From positions 74,736,052 to 74,800,051 of the forward strand of contig CM048591.1 of NCBI GenBank assembly GCA_026413225.1: a DNA stretch of 64,000 nucleotides. Direction: 5' to 3'. The position numbers and the translations under genes were made by a program. Each line of letters opens with the position of its first letter. Within the stretch, counting starts at the first letter, position 1. A model generated the notes under the pieces. The model saw only the letters and a list, made by a program, of their open reading frames with translations. It was not told the DNA's origin and made no database searches. This document shows positions 23,345 through 37,040 of the stretch, piece by piece. This stretch comes from Otis tarda. Its lineage: Eukaryota > Chordata > Aves > Otidiformes > Otididae.

Positions 23345-26300
23345 AATGCATTATGCATATAGAACTGCTTGCTAGACTGGTCCGGTTTGTGAGACTTCAC
23401 TGGTAACTCAGTTTTCCTGTGGCACCAACATAAACTGCTTCCCTGACAGGCCTCAAGTGTCTGAGGTGCGAAATGCATGCCAACAGGCAGTTTGAAAACT
23501 GAGCATCTGCAGTAACGGTCCCCCACGCTGGATTCTCCATTAATGCATATTCAGTAGCCTTACCCATGAATATTCCCACCGTTGAGTGTAGATGCTGGGG
23601 CACCCACCACCAGCTGCAGGGCTGCCGGAGAGACAGCCCTTGTGTTTCTGCGTGCTGGCTGTGGTGCTGTGCTCTGAGATTCGGTGCCCTGGTTTTGTGG
23701 GAAGAGGCAGAACTGCAGCATATGTGCTTGTGCCTGGACTGCCTGAGCCCCCAGAGATCCCCTTCCGAGCTGCTGGCAGCCGGCAGTGTTTGCTTCTTGC
23801 AGAAACAGCTTTAAATTATACTGCAAACCCTGGAGTCAAAGATGGGAAATGCTTTTCCTGCTTGCACCGTATCTGGTGGGGAGAAGACCTTGCTGGACTC
23901 AGCAAGGCAGACTTTGTTTCCCAGTTGTGGCCACTGACTGTAGTTGCACCTTGTCTGTGGGCCAAATGCATAAAAAGCCAGCTTGGGAACATGTCTCTTT
24001 GTGTAGCTCCCTTTGCCCTCTTTTAGGAACTGTCTATAAAGTGACATGGTCAAGGCCATGGTCCAGTTGTCAGGTTGTCCATCTGGGGACAGGATTTTGC
24101 TTCTCAGTCTACAGTTGTGGAAGAGGCAACTGCCTCTGTTTGCCCTTCATCGAGGGGAACCAAGTTGTGAACCAAGAGGTGAAAAACACCGTATCTGTAC
24201 CGTTTATTACTCTTGTAACAATAAATCTGTAGCCTCTGAGCTTGTAGTATTGAGATGACACGTACAGATGGTATTTAAAGCTCTGGGTTGCTGCATGATC
24301 ACATTGTCTGGTTGACTTTGGATCCAAATGAATTTATTACTGATAATTTCTCCTTGATAGTGTTATTACACAGCAGAAGTGGAATCTGGACGGTGAGGTA
24401 CGTCTGAGGGCGCGTGACCCACTGTTTTGCAGATGTGCCTAGGAGAGTGTCCACATCTTGGAGGGGAGCTCAGCTTGAGCTCTGAGGCTCACAAACCATT
24501 TAGTGCGGCAAGTTTGAGAGAAGCTGAACCAGAAACAAAACAGTCTGTGCTTATTTGGCACCTGACCCAGGAAGGTGATGGCTGGTGATGAAGTTCTGAG
24601 GGCTCCGATTTTGTCTTGAAGCAGTAGCTCCACAGAAACTTTGATAAAACATCTGTAAAAGGCAGGAGACTTTCATATGTGTGTGTCTTACAAACTGTAG
24701 ATAACACTGACATTCCTCTCTTTGCTTTCTGGGTTGCCTTTTTGAGGATGTACTCATCTTACATTTTGAAACTTTGAGGAAGGAAGTCTGTAGGTGGATT
24801 TTTTTTTTTTAAAAAAAGCAAACTCAAAAATGTATGCCTGGAATCCTTGAGTTAGTGAAAAATGTTGCCTGGATGAGGGTTGGAGCCAGCATGCCAGCCT
24901 GTAACATGGCTGAGTCGAATCCATGCACGAGGGCAAGTTAAATGCCTAGTGAAGACCAGCAGTGTCATATGGCATCACTGCTGTGTGCATGTGTCCGTGC
25001 TCTGACTGCGCTGCTGGGTGCAGGGAAACGACTGGCAAAGGGCAGCAGTCAGACACACTGGACCTAAGAGGTGTGTGATAGATAAGATTAGTTGCAAAAC
25101 AATCAAATTGACACGAATGCATGAGTTTTCCGAAGAAAGTGTTCTCTAAGAGCTATCCCCACCCCTTTCCTGCACAGGAAAATACAATTGCTGTTTTGAA
25201 ACTGAAGAGCTATGGCTGGAATAAAAAGAAGAAAAGAAAATAGGATTGAGAGTGTTATCTGCTGAGCTGTAAAGTGTGAGCTGTCATCGCTCTCTGGATT
25301 TCTAGAGCTGGTGCTTTCCATGTACTGCAAAGCACAGACACCTTTACTTACCCTGATACTACCACTGGGCTTTTCAAGCCTATTTATATGGGAATTCTTT
25401 TCCAGTAGAAGCTAAAGCCTGTAATTGTGTTATGCAATCACACCAGCGTCACTGGTCCGCCTTGGCATGCAGAAGCTAATCCAAAAGGGTTACTTCTCAC
25501 AGGGGAAAAAGTGAAGATGCTCTTCATCCCCATCTTGCCTGTGGATGAGCATATCTGCACAGGGACATTTGTTGGTGTGCTGAGCAAAACCCAGTGCAGG
25601 CAGGGGCGGGTGTAGGACAGCCTGCCCTGCAGAGAGCCACCAGCATGCACAGTGCTGTGGGCCTGACTTTCTGCAGCAGGAGCAGTGAGACTTTGTGCAG
25701 CCTGAGAAGGTGTGCTGTGACACAGATTTTGAATTTGGACTCCTGGCTGTTGCTCCAGATCTCCAGTCACAGGTGAGGTAGGAGCTCTCCTCCTGCTGCA
25801 GATAATGCTTTCCATGAGCAACCTGCTGATGATACAGATATTTGGTGTGCTGGACCTGCAGCTCTGTCTCATGCATTGGAAAAACCTATTTCCAAAGCCT
25901 CATCAGAACAAAACCTTGGAGATCTTGAAGAACTTGCACCCTTGGTAGGCTGTTACAAAAAACAAGCAGTTTTCTGTCTCGGATGCAGTCCAGTCCCTGG
26001 ACCCCAGCAGGTACTGGGATACTGGTTGCTTAGCCGGTGAGTTGCCACCTAGTAGGCTTGGCGTGCCCTGTAATCAGCCCAGCAGCACAGTCCTGGCCAG
26101 CAGGGCTCACAGCTTCCAACCATATTGGCTTCTTGGATGGACAAATGCAGAGCCCTTCCCAAACCTGGTTAAATTCCTCTGCAACAGCAAGGAGGGATGA
26201 GTGGTAATTTGGGCTACAGAGGGGTGGATGAGGTTTGGCAGTGCTCATGACAGATGTGTGGGGACCCCACTCAGAGTGGGCTGCAGTGTGGGCTGCAGGA

Positions 26301-26499
26301 CGCATGAAGAACTGTCCGAAATTAACCTAGAGAAATTAGCAGGTTGTCTTTGAGGACTCTGCAGAGAGTGGAGGAGATTCCTGAGCTCTAGACAGAGGGA
26401 AGCTTGGGCCTTTCCATAAGGAGAATACCAGAACAACAAGAAAAAGTGGAACCCATGGGAGAAAAAATAATGAGATGAGAGAGGCAGAATGAGCATGGC

Positions 26500-27090
26500 A
26501 AACCCAGTCATGCCAATACACTCTGATTTCCTCTTGCAAAGGGTGGTGAGCCCAGTGGATGTGCAGAAGCAGATGTCATTTATCGCGACTGTAGGAAAAT
26601 GTTCAGTGCTGTCCCACACAGTTCAGATAAGGGAATATGCACTAGATACCCCTCTCTATGGTAAGGTACATGTAAATCTGGTGAGGAAACTATACAAGGG
26701 AGCTTATGTGATGGTTAATTATAAAAATGAGGATGTATTGAGAAGAGTTTTGCAGGGTTCTTCCTGCCATCTGATGCTGTTTGGTATTTTTGTTAGTAAT
26801 TAGGAAAAAGGAATAAATAATAAACAGGAAACTAGGAGGAGCAGGAAGCCTGCAGAAGGACAGGGCTCTGGTTTGAAATTGCCTTGATGAGATGAAGAAA
26901 TGGCGTGGGAAAATCAGGATGCAGGTTCAGGTCTTCAGATGATGCAGTGCTGTCAGACCCAGTGGAGTTCTGCAGAAGAATATTCAGGGGCTGCTGTTCA
27001 TTCCAGGCTGAGCACGACCCAGTGATGTGCTGTAGCAAGGAAATGATAAATATGAACAGGAAAGTGTCTGGTAAATTATAAAGGAAGCAT
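26500..27090 (+). mobile_element. Degraded CR1/L2-type reverse-transcriptase fragment
   Basis: The + strand encodes ADVIYRDCRKMFSAVPH, matching the CR1-family pattern DVIYLDFSKAFDTVSH, and later GSSCHLMLFGIFVSN in place of GSVLGPILFNIFVND. Frameshifts are needed to join the pieces. It lacks a recognisable 3' end. Confidence 0.55.
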
Positions 27091-27883
27091 TTGTTCATCC
27101 ATGTTAGTAAAATAGATGTATGGCAGTTTGAGGTGCAACTGCTCTGGAAAAAAAAGACCAGCCAAAGAGAGCGGAAACGAGGAGGATAAATTCATCAGCT
27201 GTTGAGAAAACGTGGCAGGAGGAGAATGAGGTAAAAACTGGAGAAGACTGAAAAGCTATGTGTCAGCCGTGGAGGAAAGCTTGCTGCAGGAAGAAGGGAA
27301 TAGTCTTCTTCCTGTGATGTGGCTAAACAGAGTAAGAAGCAAGGGACATTGATTGCTAACCTCGTGCTGCCTTATCGCTCTGGTGAGGAGTCATGCTGGT
27401 ATTTACTGGAAACGGAGTACATTATGTCACAGAGATTTTGGCTTTTGTTAGTGCCGTTTGGCTTGTGAGGCCTGGCAAGGGTTTGCAGGAGCTGTGCTGA
27501 CTCTCCCATCTATCTCACTTTTTTATCTGTGTGTCTGCTAACTTTGTTCCCTTTTCTACTTCTTTGATGTCATTTTCCTTTCCCCAGCCTCCCATGAAAA
27601 CATTCTAACATTGCTTTCTTGCTTTCCTCTTACGGTTGGATTTAAAAGAGAGGCCGCACCCTGTAGTCCAGCTATTTTTGTTCGTTTAAGTCAGCTGGCT
27701 GAGTTGCTGCTCATTTTCCTTCCCCTGAGCATGGCTTGTCTGATGAGTCTCTGGCGGGCAGTGTTGTGTAACAGCAACTTCTCCCATCTCCTTCACACTG
27801 AGCACACACAGAAAGTTCTGGTCTGCTTTCACCCTATCTGCTCGGGATGCTCTCCCTAGAGGTCACTGTGTAGATTTGACAGG

Positions 27884-28825
27884 GTCATAGCGTGGCTGAG
27901 GGAGGAGGCACCTCTGGAGACCATCTGGTCCCACTGCCAGCTCGGAGCAGGTTCACCCACAGCAGGTTGCTCAGTGCATTATCTGGCTGGGTTTTAAGTT
28001 CCTCTAAGGATGAAAACTCCACACCTTCTCTCAGCAACCTATGCCAGTGTTTGACCGCCCTCAGAGTAAAAAAGTTTCTTCTTACATTTAACTTCCTGAT
28101 CAAGCTCAGGCTGAGGGGCCTGAGGTTCCTCAGATCCTCTGGCTTGCCGTTTTTGAACATAAAGGTGACATCTGCTTTCATCCAGTCCTCAGGGACATCC
28201 CCTGATTGCCATGACCTTTCAGAGAGAACCAAGAATGACTTTGCAGTAAGATGGGCCAGCTTCCTCAGCTCCTGTGGTTGCATCCTGTCAGGCCCTTGTG
28301 CATGTCCAGTCTGTTTGAATGTTCCCTGTTTGAATGTTCCTCTTCCACCAACAGTAAGTCTTCCTTGCCTTGGAATTTCCACAGATCTCAGAGGCCCAAG
28401 ATCCCTGAAGGCTGGTCTTAGCAGTATAGACTGAGGTGAGGAAGGCATTCAATGCCTCAGCCTTTCCAATGTCCTTTGTCACCAATCCCCATTCCCATTC
28501 CTCAGCAGGCCTGCATTTTCCCTAGTCATCCTTCTGCTGATGATGTACCAGCAGAAACCTTTCTTGTTACCCTTCCCATCCCTCACCAGATTCAACTCCA
28601 GGTGGGGTTTAGCTTTCATAAGCCCAGCTCTGCATCTTTGAACAGTGCCTCTGTATCCCTCACAGCACACTTGTCCCTGCTTTCACCTCCTGTGTGTATC
28701 CTTTTTATGGTTGAGTTTTATGAGGATGTCCATGCAGGTCTCATGCTGCCTTTGCTTGGTTTTTTTTTGCATTTTGGGACGGACCATTATGAACTTGGAG
28801 GAGGTGAACCTTGAAAATCCTGCTG
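27884..28825 (-). mobile_element. CR1 LINE, internally deleted
   Basis: The minus strand reads, in order: a CR1 upstream region, the pre-reverse-transcriptase linker (motif TKDIGKAEALNAF), the start of the reverse transcriptase (GPDRMQPQELRKL, VPEDWMKADVTF) and then, near 28080-28130, a direct jump to the C-terminal and 3' UTR part (NVRRNFFTLRAVKHWHRLLREG). Most of the polymerase domain is missing. The junction leaves an open frame of 187 codons (28448 to 27885). The terminal repeat at the 3' end is degraded. Confidence 0.8.
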
Positions 28826-31324
28826 TGGTTGTGCTTCAGAAATAATTTAGTAGCTTTTGTGCCATTTAGAAATTGTTTCTCATCCCCTTAGTTGTGCTTT
28901 TTTTACATTAAATCTGCCTAATTTACAAGCCTCTTTCTATTTTTTAAATTTGGCTGTGACTTTAACCTCTCTTGCTCCAGTTATAGTGCTCTTGAATATT
29001 TCTATGCCACTTGCAAGGACTTAACTGTTTTAGCTGCTTCTTCTGTTGCTCCTTTGCAGCAAGCTTCCTCATTTGTGCTTGGAACTACTTCCTGAGACAA
29101 AACAGAGTTTGCAGTTAATGTCAGGCACACATCTTCCTGGCGTGCCAGCGAGCAGCCTCCTAGGTACCAGAGAACTGGAAGATGGCCCATGCAGTACCAC
29201 TGCCCGCCGTTGGTAACCTGTTAAAGATAACCTGTTAAATGTTCATCTCCATGATCAGTTCATAGCAATATTTCCTCCATAGTGACAGCAGTGTATTTCA
29301 TATAGCTTTTCCAAAACCTTTCACACCCCAGGACAAGGAATGCTTAAAATGAGAAAGGACAGCATGACCGCTTCAACACAAGTTTTGGATGACTGTAGGA
29401 GGGTTTGGCTTTGATTTATTGATGTACATTCTCTTGAGAAGAGCTTGTTATGAATGAAGTGTCACCAAGCAGGAGAGGACAGGAGAGAGGAATGTTTGCC
29501 TTTGTGATAGAGACCTTCATCATGGGGAAGCAAGAGCTGCCAATATGATGCGGTGAGAATGGTCCCAAACCAATGGAGCAAAGAGGTGTCTTGGCAAAGC
29601 CTCCACCTGCTCTTGCAACTGTTCAACCGTGCAGTAATCCCTTTGGTGTTTTGAGGGGTCTCCTCTAGTTTCTTTGCAGGCTACAGACCAGGGACTTCTT
29701 CTCCATCTGCCTGCTGGTGCATAGGACTTTGTGTTTTTGAGTACAGCCGTATCATTAGTGGTCCTGTCATTAAGAGACTTACAAGCCCAACTCGGCAGGC
29801 TTCCCCCATGCTGCTGGTGAGTCCTTTCTGGGGGCAGGAGGTGGGTACCTCTGGAAGTAGTCCCTGCTCTGCTGGTTCTCCAGGCCATGCATGGAGAGCT
29901 GTGACAGAAGTCTCTGGGGGTAGGTCAACCTAAAGAGGGGTGATGCAGGGCACCAGGAGAGTGAGGGGGGTCTCCCTCCTGGGGGTTTGCAAGGCACAGC
30001 TGGAGAAAGCTGCAGCGATACTGATGTGTCGCTGGGGTAGCCTTACTTTGAGCCAGAGGATTGTTCTCTGCCATCTGTGATAAAACTGCCCCTTACTGCT
30101 GCTTCTGACGAAAGGTGAAAGAGGAGGGTGGGAACAGTGTGAGGGGTGAAGAGTTGCCTGCTCTGATGAAATCACCTGGAAATAATATTTGTGTGGGGTA
30201 GAATGAATGATGGCTAGACCAGACGGTGCTCCGATGGGCTAACTGCTCATGCCCCAGTCTGGTCCGTGTTAGGATGAGAGAGTCTGTCCCGCCTTCCAAA
30301 ACCCTTCTGGGATGAGTGCATGCTACTTGCAGAAAACTGTATCTTATTACAATACTTGAATTCACAAGAGGGAAACGTTTGCCCACTCTGCTGTTTTTAA
30401 CTGTGTCCTTTTCATTGCTGTGAAAGCTAGTGGCAAACAAGAACACATGGGATGGGAGATGGAAACACAGCAGTAGTTGCTTGTAGCTAGAAAGTGGCAC
30501 CTGCAGACTAGCACAAGAAGCAGACACCTTTCTCACCGCTTCCTTGTTTCATGATCACTGTGCTCCTATCAGGGTTGCAGCCAACAGTCTTTTCTCTGTG
30601 TAAGGCAAGAAGAAAGGGTGAGAAATACATGTGGAGCGGTGTGAGGTTGAAAGTTTCAAAGCCATCTGGAAGTGAGAAGTTCCTCTGCATGCTGTTTTTT
30701 CAGTGCCTGTCACTTGAAATGATCTTGTTTAACGGCAGGGACAGGTTGTATTGGAGCAGGTGGCCTGCAGTACTGGATCTCAGAGAGGGAGATCTTTGCC
30801 CTGTGGGAGAAGCATTAGTAGCATTATTCAGAGTAAATATAATGATGTGATGTATTTGTCTTTGCCAAAACCACCCCGGTCTACTGGAGGACCTGGGACT
30901 TAGATGTCTCAGTTTGTTAGTCAACTGCTAAAAGCAGCCGTTTCCCAGTGAAATGTGCTCGTACGTGAGTCTTGCTAGTCTACTGCGTCCAAGTGACTGA
31001 TGTCTTCTGCAGGATGTGTGTGAAATATTGACCCTGCTGACCTGGTGTATCTACTGCACTATTCCTCAGCAGTGCCCTGATGCTGGCTAGGTAAGAGCAG
31101 AACGTTCTGGGGCAGCCTGCTCTGCAGCTGTTCCTCTGCTGAGATTCAACAAGAAGCAAGATGCAGCAAGAAGAACTCTCTGATCAGAAGAGGGGCCAAC
31201 AGTCTCTTTAAAGTGAAGACAGTGAAACCAAGACCTTGTGCCTGTGTGAAGATTGCACAAGCCTAGTTTGGGAGCAGGTAGCAGATGTCTTCCTGCTTCG
31301 ACATAAATCTATTGTGGGGACAGC

Positions 31325-31340
31325 GGGGGGGGGGGTGGGG
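31325..31340. repeat. G-run (G11-T-G4)
   Basis: An uninterrupted G tract followed by TGGGG and ACGGG; could form a G-quadruplex on the + strand. No gene or promoter feature is seen around it. Confidence 0.9.
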
Positions 31341-34300
31341 ACGGGACGACTTTTAATGGAGCTCTCTTGTACAGTCTGCCTTGTATGGAGCCATGTCATG
31401 AAATCTAGAGTGCAGGTAGCAGGCTTTCAGGCAGAAAACCAGCAGTATTTCATGATATATTAATTGCTTTATTTAAAGTAATGTATTTAACTGCTTCCTT
31501 TCTACAAGTCCTGGGGTACTGGGAATGGGAATGTCTTTCCTATTTCCTATGTGCAGCTTTGTGTTCAGTGTACGGCAATGCTGAAGCTGACTTCTTGTAG
31601 ATCCTGCTTTTGTCATCTGTCTCTAAGCATTATCTAATTGCCTTTGGCAGAGACAAGATAGCTGAAAGGGTATTTCAAGTCTCCCAGAGTGACTTTTCTT
31701 GTCTTTTGGCTGCAAGTTACATTATTCATTTTTGGATGGGGAGGGGAGAATTTTGAGAGGATCAGCTGTCAGGGAGGGGAGGAGAGAGGATTTAGCAGGA
31801 GAGGAGAACGATGAGATGAATGAGACTGAATCAAAGACAGTAGGAGAGAAGGAACCAGATAAAATAATGGACCCAGGCAGATTTCAGGAAGGACAGTGAT
31901 TCTTGCTTTTGTTTGATTTTATTACTTGGAGCTGAGTGCATGTAAATATTTTTTTTTCATTGACTGCTGGTACAGGACTGAGAATGTGTGTCTTCTCTGG
32001 AGCCTTCTAGTTGTGTATCCCTGTGCCAGTTTCAGTCTGCTTATTTGCATGGAATTGGAACTTTGAATCTCTTGTGGCACTCTCCTTGGATACTTGCAAA
32101 CAGTGCTCTCAAGAGACTAGCGAGGATGCCCTTTGAGTTTTTTGGCCATAGAAACATCACCTAACAATGGCGAAGTTCAAAGGGAGAGGGCATTACCTAT
32201 GCAATATAAGTTTAGCATTCCAAAAGAGAAAATGAAAAGGGAAACTGAAAGTTTTCATGGCATTTCAGATTGAAATGTTCATTGTAACATTCAAAATCCC
32301 CCTTATTAGCATTTGCATTCCTTCCTTTCTCCCCTTGTAATCTCTTTTTGACCCTGCATGTAAGAGAACAAATGAGGAGTTTTTTTTTTCTGTTGGTCCC
32401 TCTGCTTTTCAAATTATCACTAATTTTCAAGAGATTGTGACCTCAGGAAAGTCCTTCAGAACTGTAAATTCTCTTGATTCCTTGTCAATAAGGACAGAGG
32501 AGGAAGAGAGTCCAACTTTCCAGGCTGGATCACCTGAACATCTGAAGTGCTTTTCAGAGTGGCAGGTGAGGGATAGGCATTGGGAAACCTGCCTATGAAC
32601 AATAAAAAAACAGTACTTAGGTGTTTTGGAAGATTGTCATGCTATGTTCTTTCCCAAGGGGCAAGGTCCCAGAAGTATCAGGTTCGGCTGGATTTCAGCC
32701 TGTGTCTCCCGATGCCATGGCAGCTTTCACAAAGGATCGCAAAACAGGCCACGCAGACCACAGGTCTCAATGAGAAGGGATTCTTCTTGTGTGAAAACTG
32801 AGGAAGTGTGAAGCATAACCATTATTAATTCATTGGCATGTATTTGTACCCTGCTTAGAGGTGAGCAGCCCAATAAAACAGAAAACAATTGTTTGGCAAG
32901 GGGCACATACCATCCACATTGCTCACAATGAAGTGGAAGGTTCTCAGCCCAGGCATGATGTGTTCTGAGGAGTGTGAGCATCTCTGTGTGTGTTTGGATG
33001 GGGAGAGGATGCAAATCTGTCCCTTCAGGAAATGCTGTGCCAGATTCTGGTCTCCAGAAGAGCTCTTGCTGTCCTTTGATCACTGCAATAGTCCTCAAAC
33101 CAGGAGAAGAGACAAGCAGTCTGTTCTCCCCTTGCTTACCTGAAGGCAGCCAGAGCTGGAGAGCTTTCTGTTAGAGCTTACAAACTGTTATTCAGCCAAG
33201 AAATTCTACATTGGCTGAATTGAGTGCTGCTTCTGCACTCCATGCAGCCTTTATGTGCCCTGCTTCCATACCAGGATTGTAATAGTCTTGTGAGAGACCT
33301 CTCATCAAATGTGATGCCCTACAGGCAGTGATCTTGCGCTTGCACAGGCTTAGTGTGGATGAAACTTGTAAAAAAGGCTTTGACTAAAGGTGATCTTATA
33401 GCTAGTGTAGTAGAATGCCCATTTTTATCACTGGAGTCAGAAGTGAGCCTCCTCCCTGTACAGCCTTGAGTCAATTAAATGTTAATGTGCAATATAGGAG
33501 CTAGGCATGCTAAGTGGGATTTCCTACCCCCAGACTTCTTGGTCAGGTTACAAACCCATGTCCCCTCTGACCATGATGTAGTCTGAATTCCTTCCTGCTA
33601 CAGCTGGGTGCAGCATAGCCTGTGATGTGTGTCCAGATGTGCATGCCTGTTCACAGAGGAATGAGGCAAGATCTGGTTTGTAGCTACTCCTCCTTTCCCG
33701 GAGTGACCCTATCACGCCACCTGGCTCTGGATCCCTGGGTGAGCTGAGGGGATCTCATTTCTGCCAAAGACACTCTGATTCCCTCTGCTTCCAGCTGTGA
33801 TGTCACTACCGTCCATTTGTGCTCTGTTTGACCCACATCAGATACTTTTAATGATTCTGCTCAAATGCCTTATTCTGTGGGGTTTTTTTTTTTAATTCCC
33901 ATGCCCCAGGTTAATTTTCTGCTCTTTGAACAAGGGAAAGCAGCTCATGGAGGAGACTGAAATGCCAGAACACAAATAGACCAGAAGTGTGTGCTGGAGA
34001 GGTCAACTCATAACAGTGTGTGGAGCCACACCTAAGGGCTGGTATTTCCAGGAGATAAGGTGCCCATCAATCTTCTTTCAGTCCTTCCTCAGGGTATAAG
34101 GAAAATAACTTCCTTGTCTGTATGCCCTCCAGCTCTTGACACTGTCAATGCCAAGGATATCAAAGATGTTAAAACGCAGAATAAACTCACAAAATACCGT
34201 GCAGCGGAGAAGTTGCTCTCAGTTGCCTCTGGAGTAGGCTATGATATATCTGGTTTTCCTCAAACATATTTCACTTTTTTCATGTGGTTATTTTGTTCAG

Positions 34301-35444
34301 GAGAAAGAGAAATTAATCCAAAATTCAAAAATTTCATGCACAGTGCAGGCAAGTCTGTCATCCTCTAGTAAGCGGGATGCAGTGGGGCAAGTGGGAACAC
34401 GCTGGTGTGTGGTGAAGCACATGTTCAGTCAGTTGGACGTGCATATGCCTGTTTGTTTTGTCTGACGTTTCCTGGAGAGTAGTAAATGTGCCACAGCATA
34501 GCTCTCCAAAGACTGCTGCTGAGCGCTGCAGACATCCCTAGACTTCACAGCCCTTTTAGGAACTCACACCTTCGTTGAGCTAGGACCTTTGCAGTCAGGT
34601 TTCATGGACAAACCATGAGAAGCTCACTTTTCATAAATAACCAGAGAGGCAGAGCTGAAGCAGAGCAAAGTCCCTTCAGTGCTCCTGCATCGTGGTGGAT
34701 ATGGATTTTTCATCTTTAACTGTCTGTTCTTCAGAGGTCACATCAGCATTTCCACCTTCAGGTCTGGTGAACATGAAAGGGCTGAGTACCCTGTGCTGGA
34801 GGGTATCAAAGTACCCGAGTGGTTTTCTCGGCACCTTTGCAGGAAGAGGACTCCCACCTGTTCTGAGCACTGGGCTGAGAATTGCTACTGTTTTGCTGTT
34901 TTATCAGACCCAGCTGCTCAGCCAAGGACAATATGACTGTGTCTTAAAAAATAAAGGAACAAAAGGTCTTGCAAGCAGCAAACTTACAGAGCAATTCTAG
35001 GTCAATTCCCTTCTGGTCTTCCATGCATGAGCTGTTGCTGACTGTGCTTGCTGCATTTTTGACTTAACCTGTGCGTACGCAGAAGAGTAGGGCTAGTTGC
35101 AGGCCCATTTTTCGGTGAAGTTGAAGACATCTCCAGAGGTTTCTCTCCTTACCCTCAGGGCTCCATTATGCTGGGCTAGTTGTCTGAATCCCTACTGCTT
35201 GCAAGGGACTGGACCAAACGAAGCTTTCACAGTCAGAGAGCTTGGATTCTAGCAAGACCCTGCAAGTGAGAGAAGTTGCAGGCACAACCTCATTTTCTCT
35301 GTTTCCTTCTGTATTCTGGACCTTGGACAAGAGATGAGGATCATTTTATTTTGAGACCAGCTTGCATGAAGGTTCCTCTGCTCTGTAGCTGAGACTCTCC
35401 AGACGATGAGATCTGTCTTTCACGGCAGTCCAAGTTGTGTCTTT

Positions 35445-35513
35445 CTTCTTGTGGATGTTGGACTAGATGACCTTCAAACGTCCCTTCCAACCCTTTATGA
35501 TTCTATGATTCTT
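35445..35513 (+). mobile_element. CR1 3' terminus, very short copy
   Basis: About 70 bp: GTTGGACTAGATGACCTTCA, CCCTTCCAACCC and the tail ATGATTCTATGATTC. Severe 5' truncation is normal for CR1. Confidence 0.8.
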
Positions 35514-37040
35514 TCAGCTCAAGGCCGAGTACACAGAAATGCCTATTGTGAGAGGCTTCAGGGAATCATTTAAAACTATCCATATGTCTCTTGCAGTTGA
35601 ATTATTCTGCTTAGAGAGGCAGAGGAGCTGCTTCCTCTGATTATGCCAGCAGTGAGGAACTGTGAAGCAAACGGATGCATTTTACTCTATTTCATATAAA
35701 GCACTGCATATTCTTTCAGGAGATCATAGTGCTTCCAGTGCTAGGGGTGCACATCTCAATGGGCAGAAGCTGTCTAGGAAACACTGTCCAGCCTCAGGAG
35801 GCTTGTGCTGTTGGCCTGCTGCAACCTGGAAGCAGAGATCTGAGGAGTGCTTGCAGGGATCTCTGTGTCCTACTCCAGGACCTCTTGGCAGCTACAGAAA
35901 GAAATCTCCTTAATGTTCTTTGTTGGAAGAGGTGGGGGTGGCAACCACAAGGTCCCAGGACTTGGTCTTTGAGAGCTGGGTGAGGGGAGGATAGAGCTAA
36001 GCACATCTTAGCACCAGCTGTATGGTTGGAAATATAGGGACACTAGTACAATCCACAGTGTCTCTCTCCATCCCAGTTCCCTCTTCCCCTACAGAGAGGC
36101 TGGTGATACTGGGAGTTAGGCGAGGCTGATGAGGAGGAAAGGCAGGAGGCTGATTCTTGGATTGCAAAGGCTACATACACTGCCTTCCTCCTTTCTGCAG
36201 GATGCAAAGGCCTCTGTGCCATGCTGGCAGAGGGCTGATGGTCCTTTCATCAGTCCCTTTCATCCTTTTGTCAGTGCAGCATCAGTCTCTGTGCTGGGAT
36301 AGTGACACTAGCGCCCTGAGCAGCAAGTGAGGGACATCTTCTGCCTCCTTACCCAGAAGAGAGGACCCAGACCTCAGCTCCATCTGCCTCTCAAGATGGG
36401 AATATACTGCCTATGGGCACTGTCCAGTGCGCAGGGATGGTCTGCCTGCCCCTGCTGTGGGCACCCTGGCTCCTTGCTACCCTGCAAGCAAGTGGGGTGA
36501 GCTAGGGATCCCTGAGCTATGGCTTCAGGCCTTACCTGGTGCCACACACCCAGGATTTTCAGGACTTTGGGCTCAGCCCATGCTGGCTTACCCTGCTCAG
36601 ACATGGCTGTTCAAGGAGAGACCCTCTGAACTCTGGGGCCAGCTGTCCAGTGCAGGGAGAAAGCTAACCCCATTAGTCCTAAAAACATCCAGGGAAAGCA
36701 TATTGTTAAGGGACTATGCCAAACATTTAATTTTGAGGCTCTATAAAATGCACAAATACACTGGTTTTTGGAGGTGGCACTTCCTGTCCCCCATCCCTTC
36801 TGCCAGTTGCTGTTTGCACAGTTTTGAAAATGGGTGCCCCTCCAAACAGCAGTTTTCATGGAGTGGGGAATAAGTGTGTTGTCATCACTCCCTGCCAGAG
36901 GAAGAGATGGGGGAGCTGACAAACTTCAGTTTTATTGGGTTGAAAGTCCACATCATGTGACTGTGCATCTTGGTATGTTGCCAGTGGCATTTTTAGGCCA
37001 GTACAAGACACACCTGGCCAAGATCCAGAGGCCCTAAAAT

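Larger units (their letters stand above)
14119..26499. other. Long non-coding stretch
   Basis: About 12 kb with no supported exon. It holds one clear CR1 tail (14.9 kb), two doubtful LINE relics (16.6 and 20.5 kb), a T22 run, and a TTTTTTTTTTTTAAAAAAA-type tract near 24801. Open frames are short and overlap on both strands. Best read as CORO2A intron 1. Confidence 0.5.
28826..37040. other. Non-coding stretch between two CR1 copies
   Basis: No exon recognised. It contains a short CR1 tail at 35445-35513 and the G-run at 31325. Several A/T-rich blocks and chance frames under 150 codons. Confidence 0.5.

Noticed and set aside
34060-34368. 102-codon + strand frame considered as a coding exon
   Set aside because: No flanking splice signals of quality and no recognisable similarity; composition is A/T-rich as in the surrounding intron.
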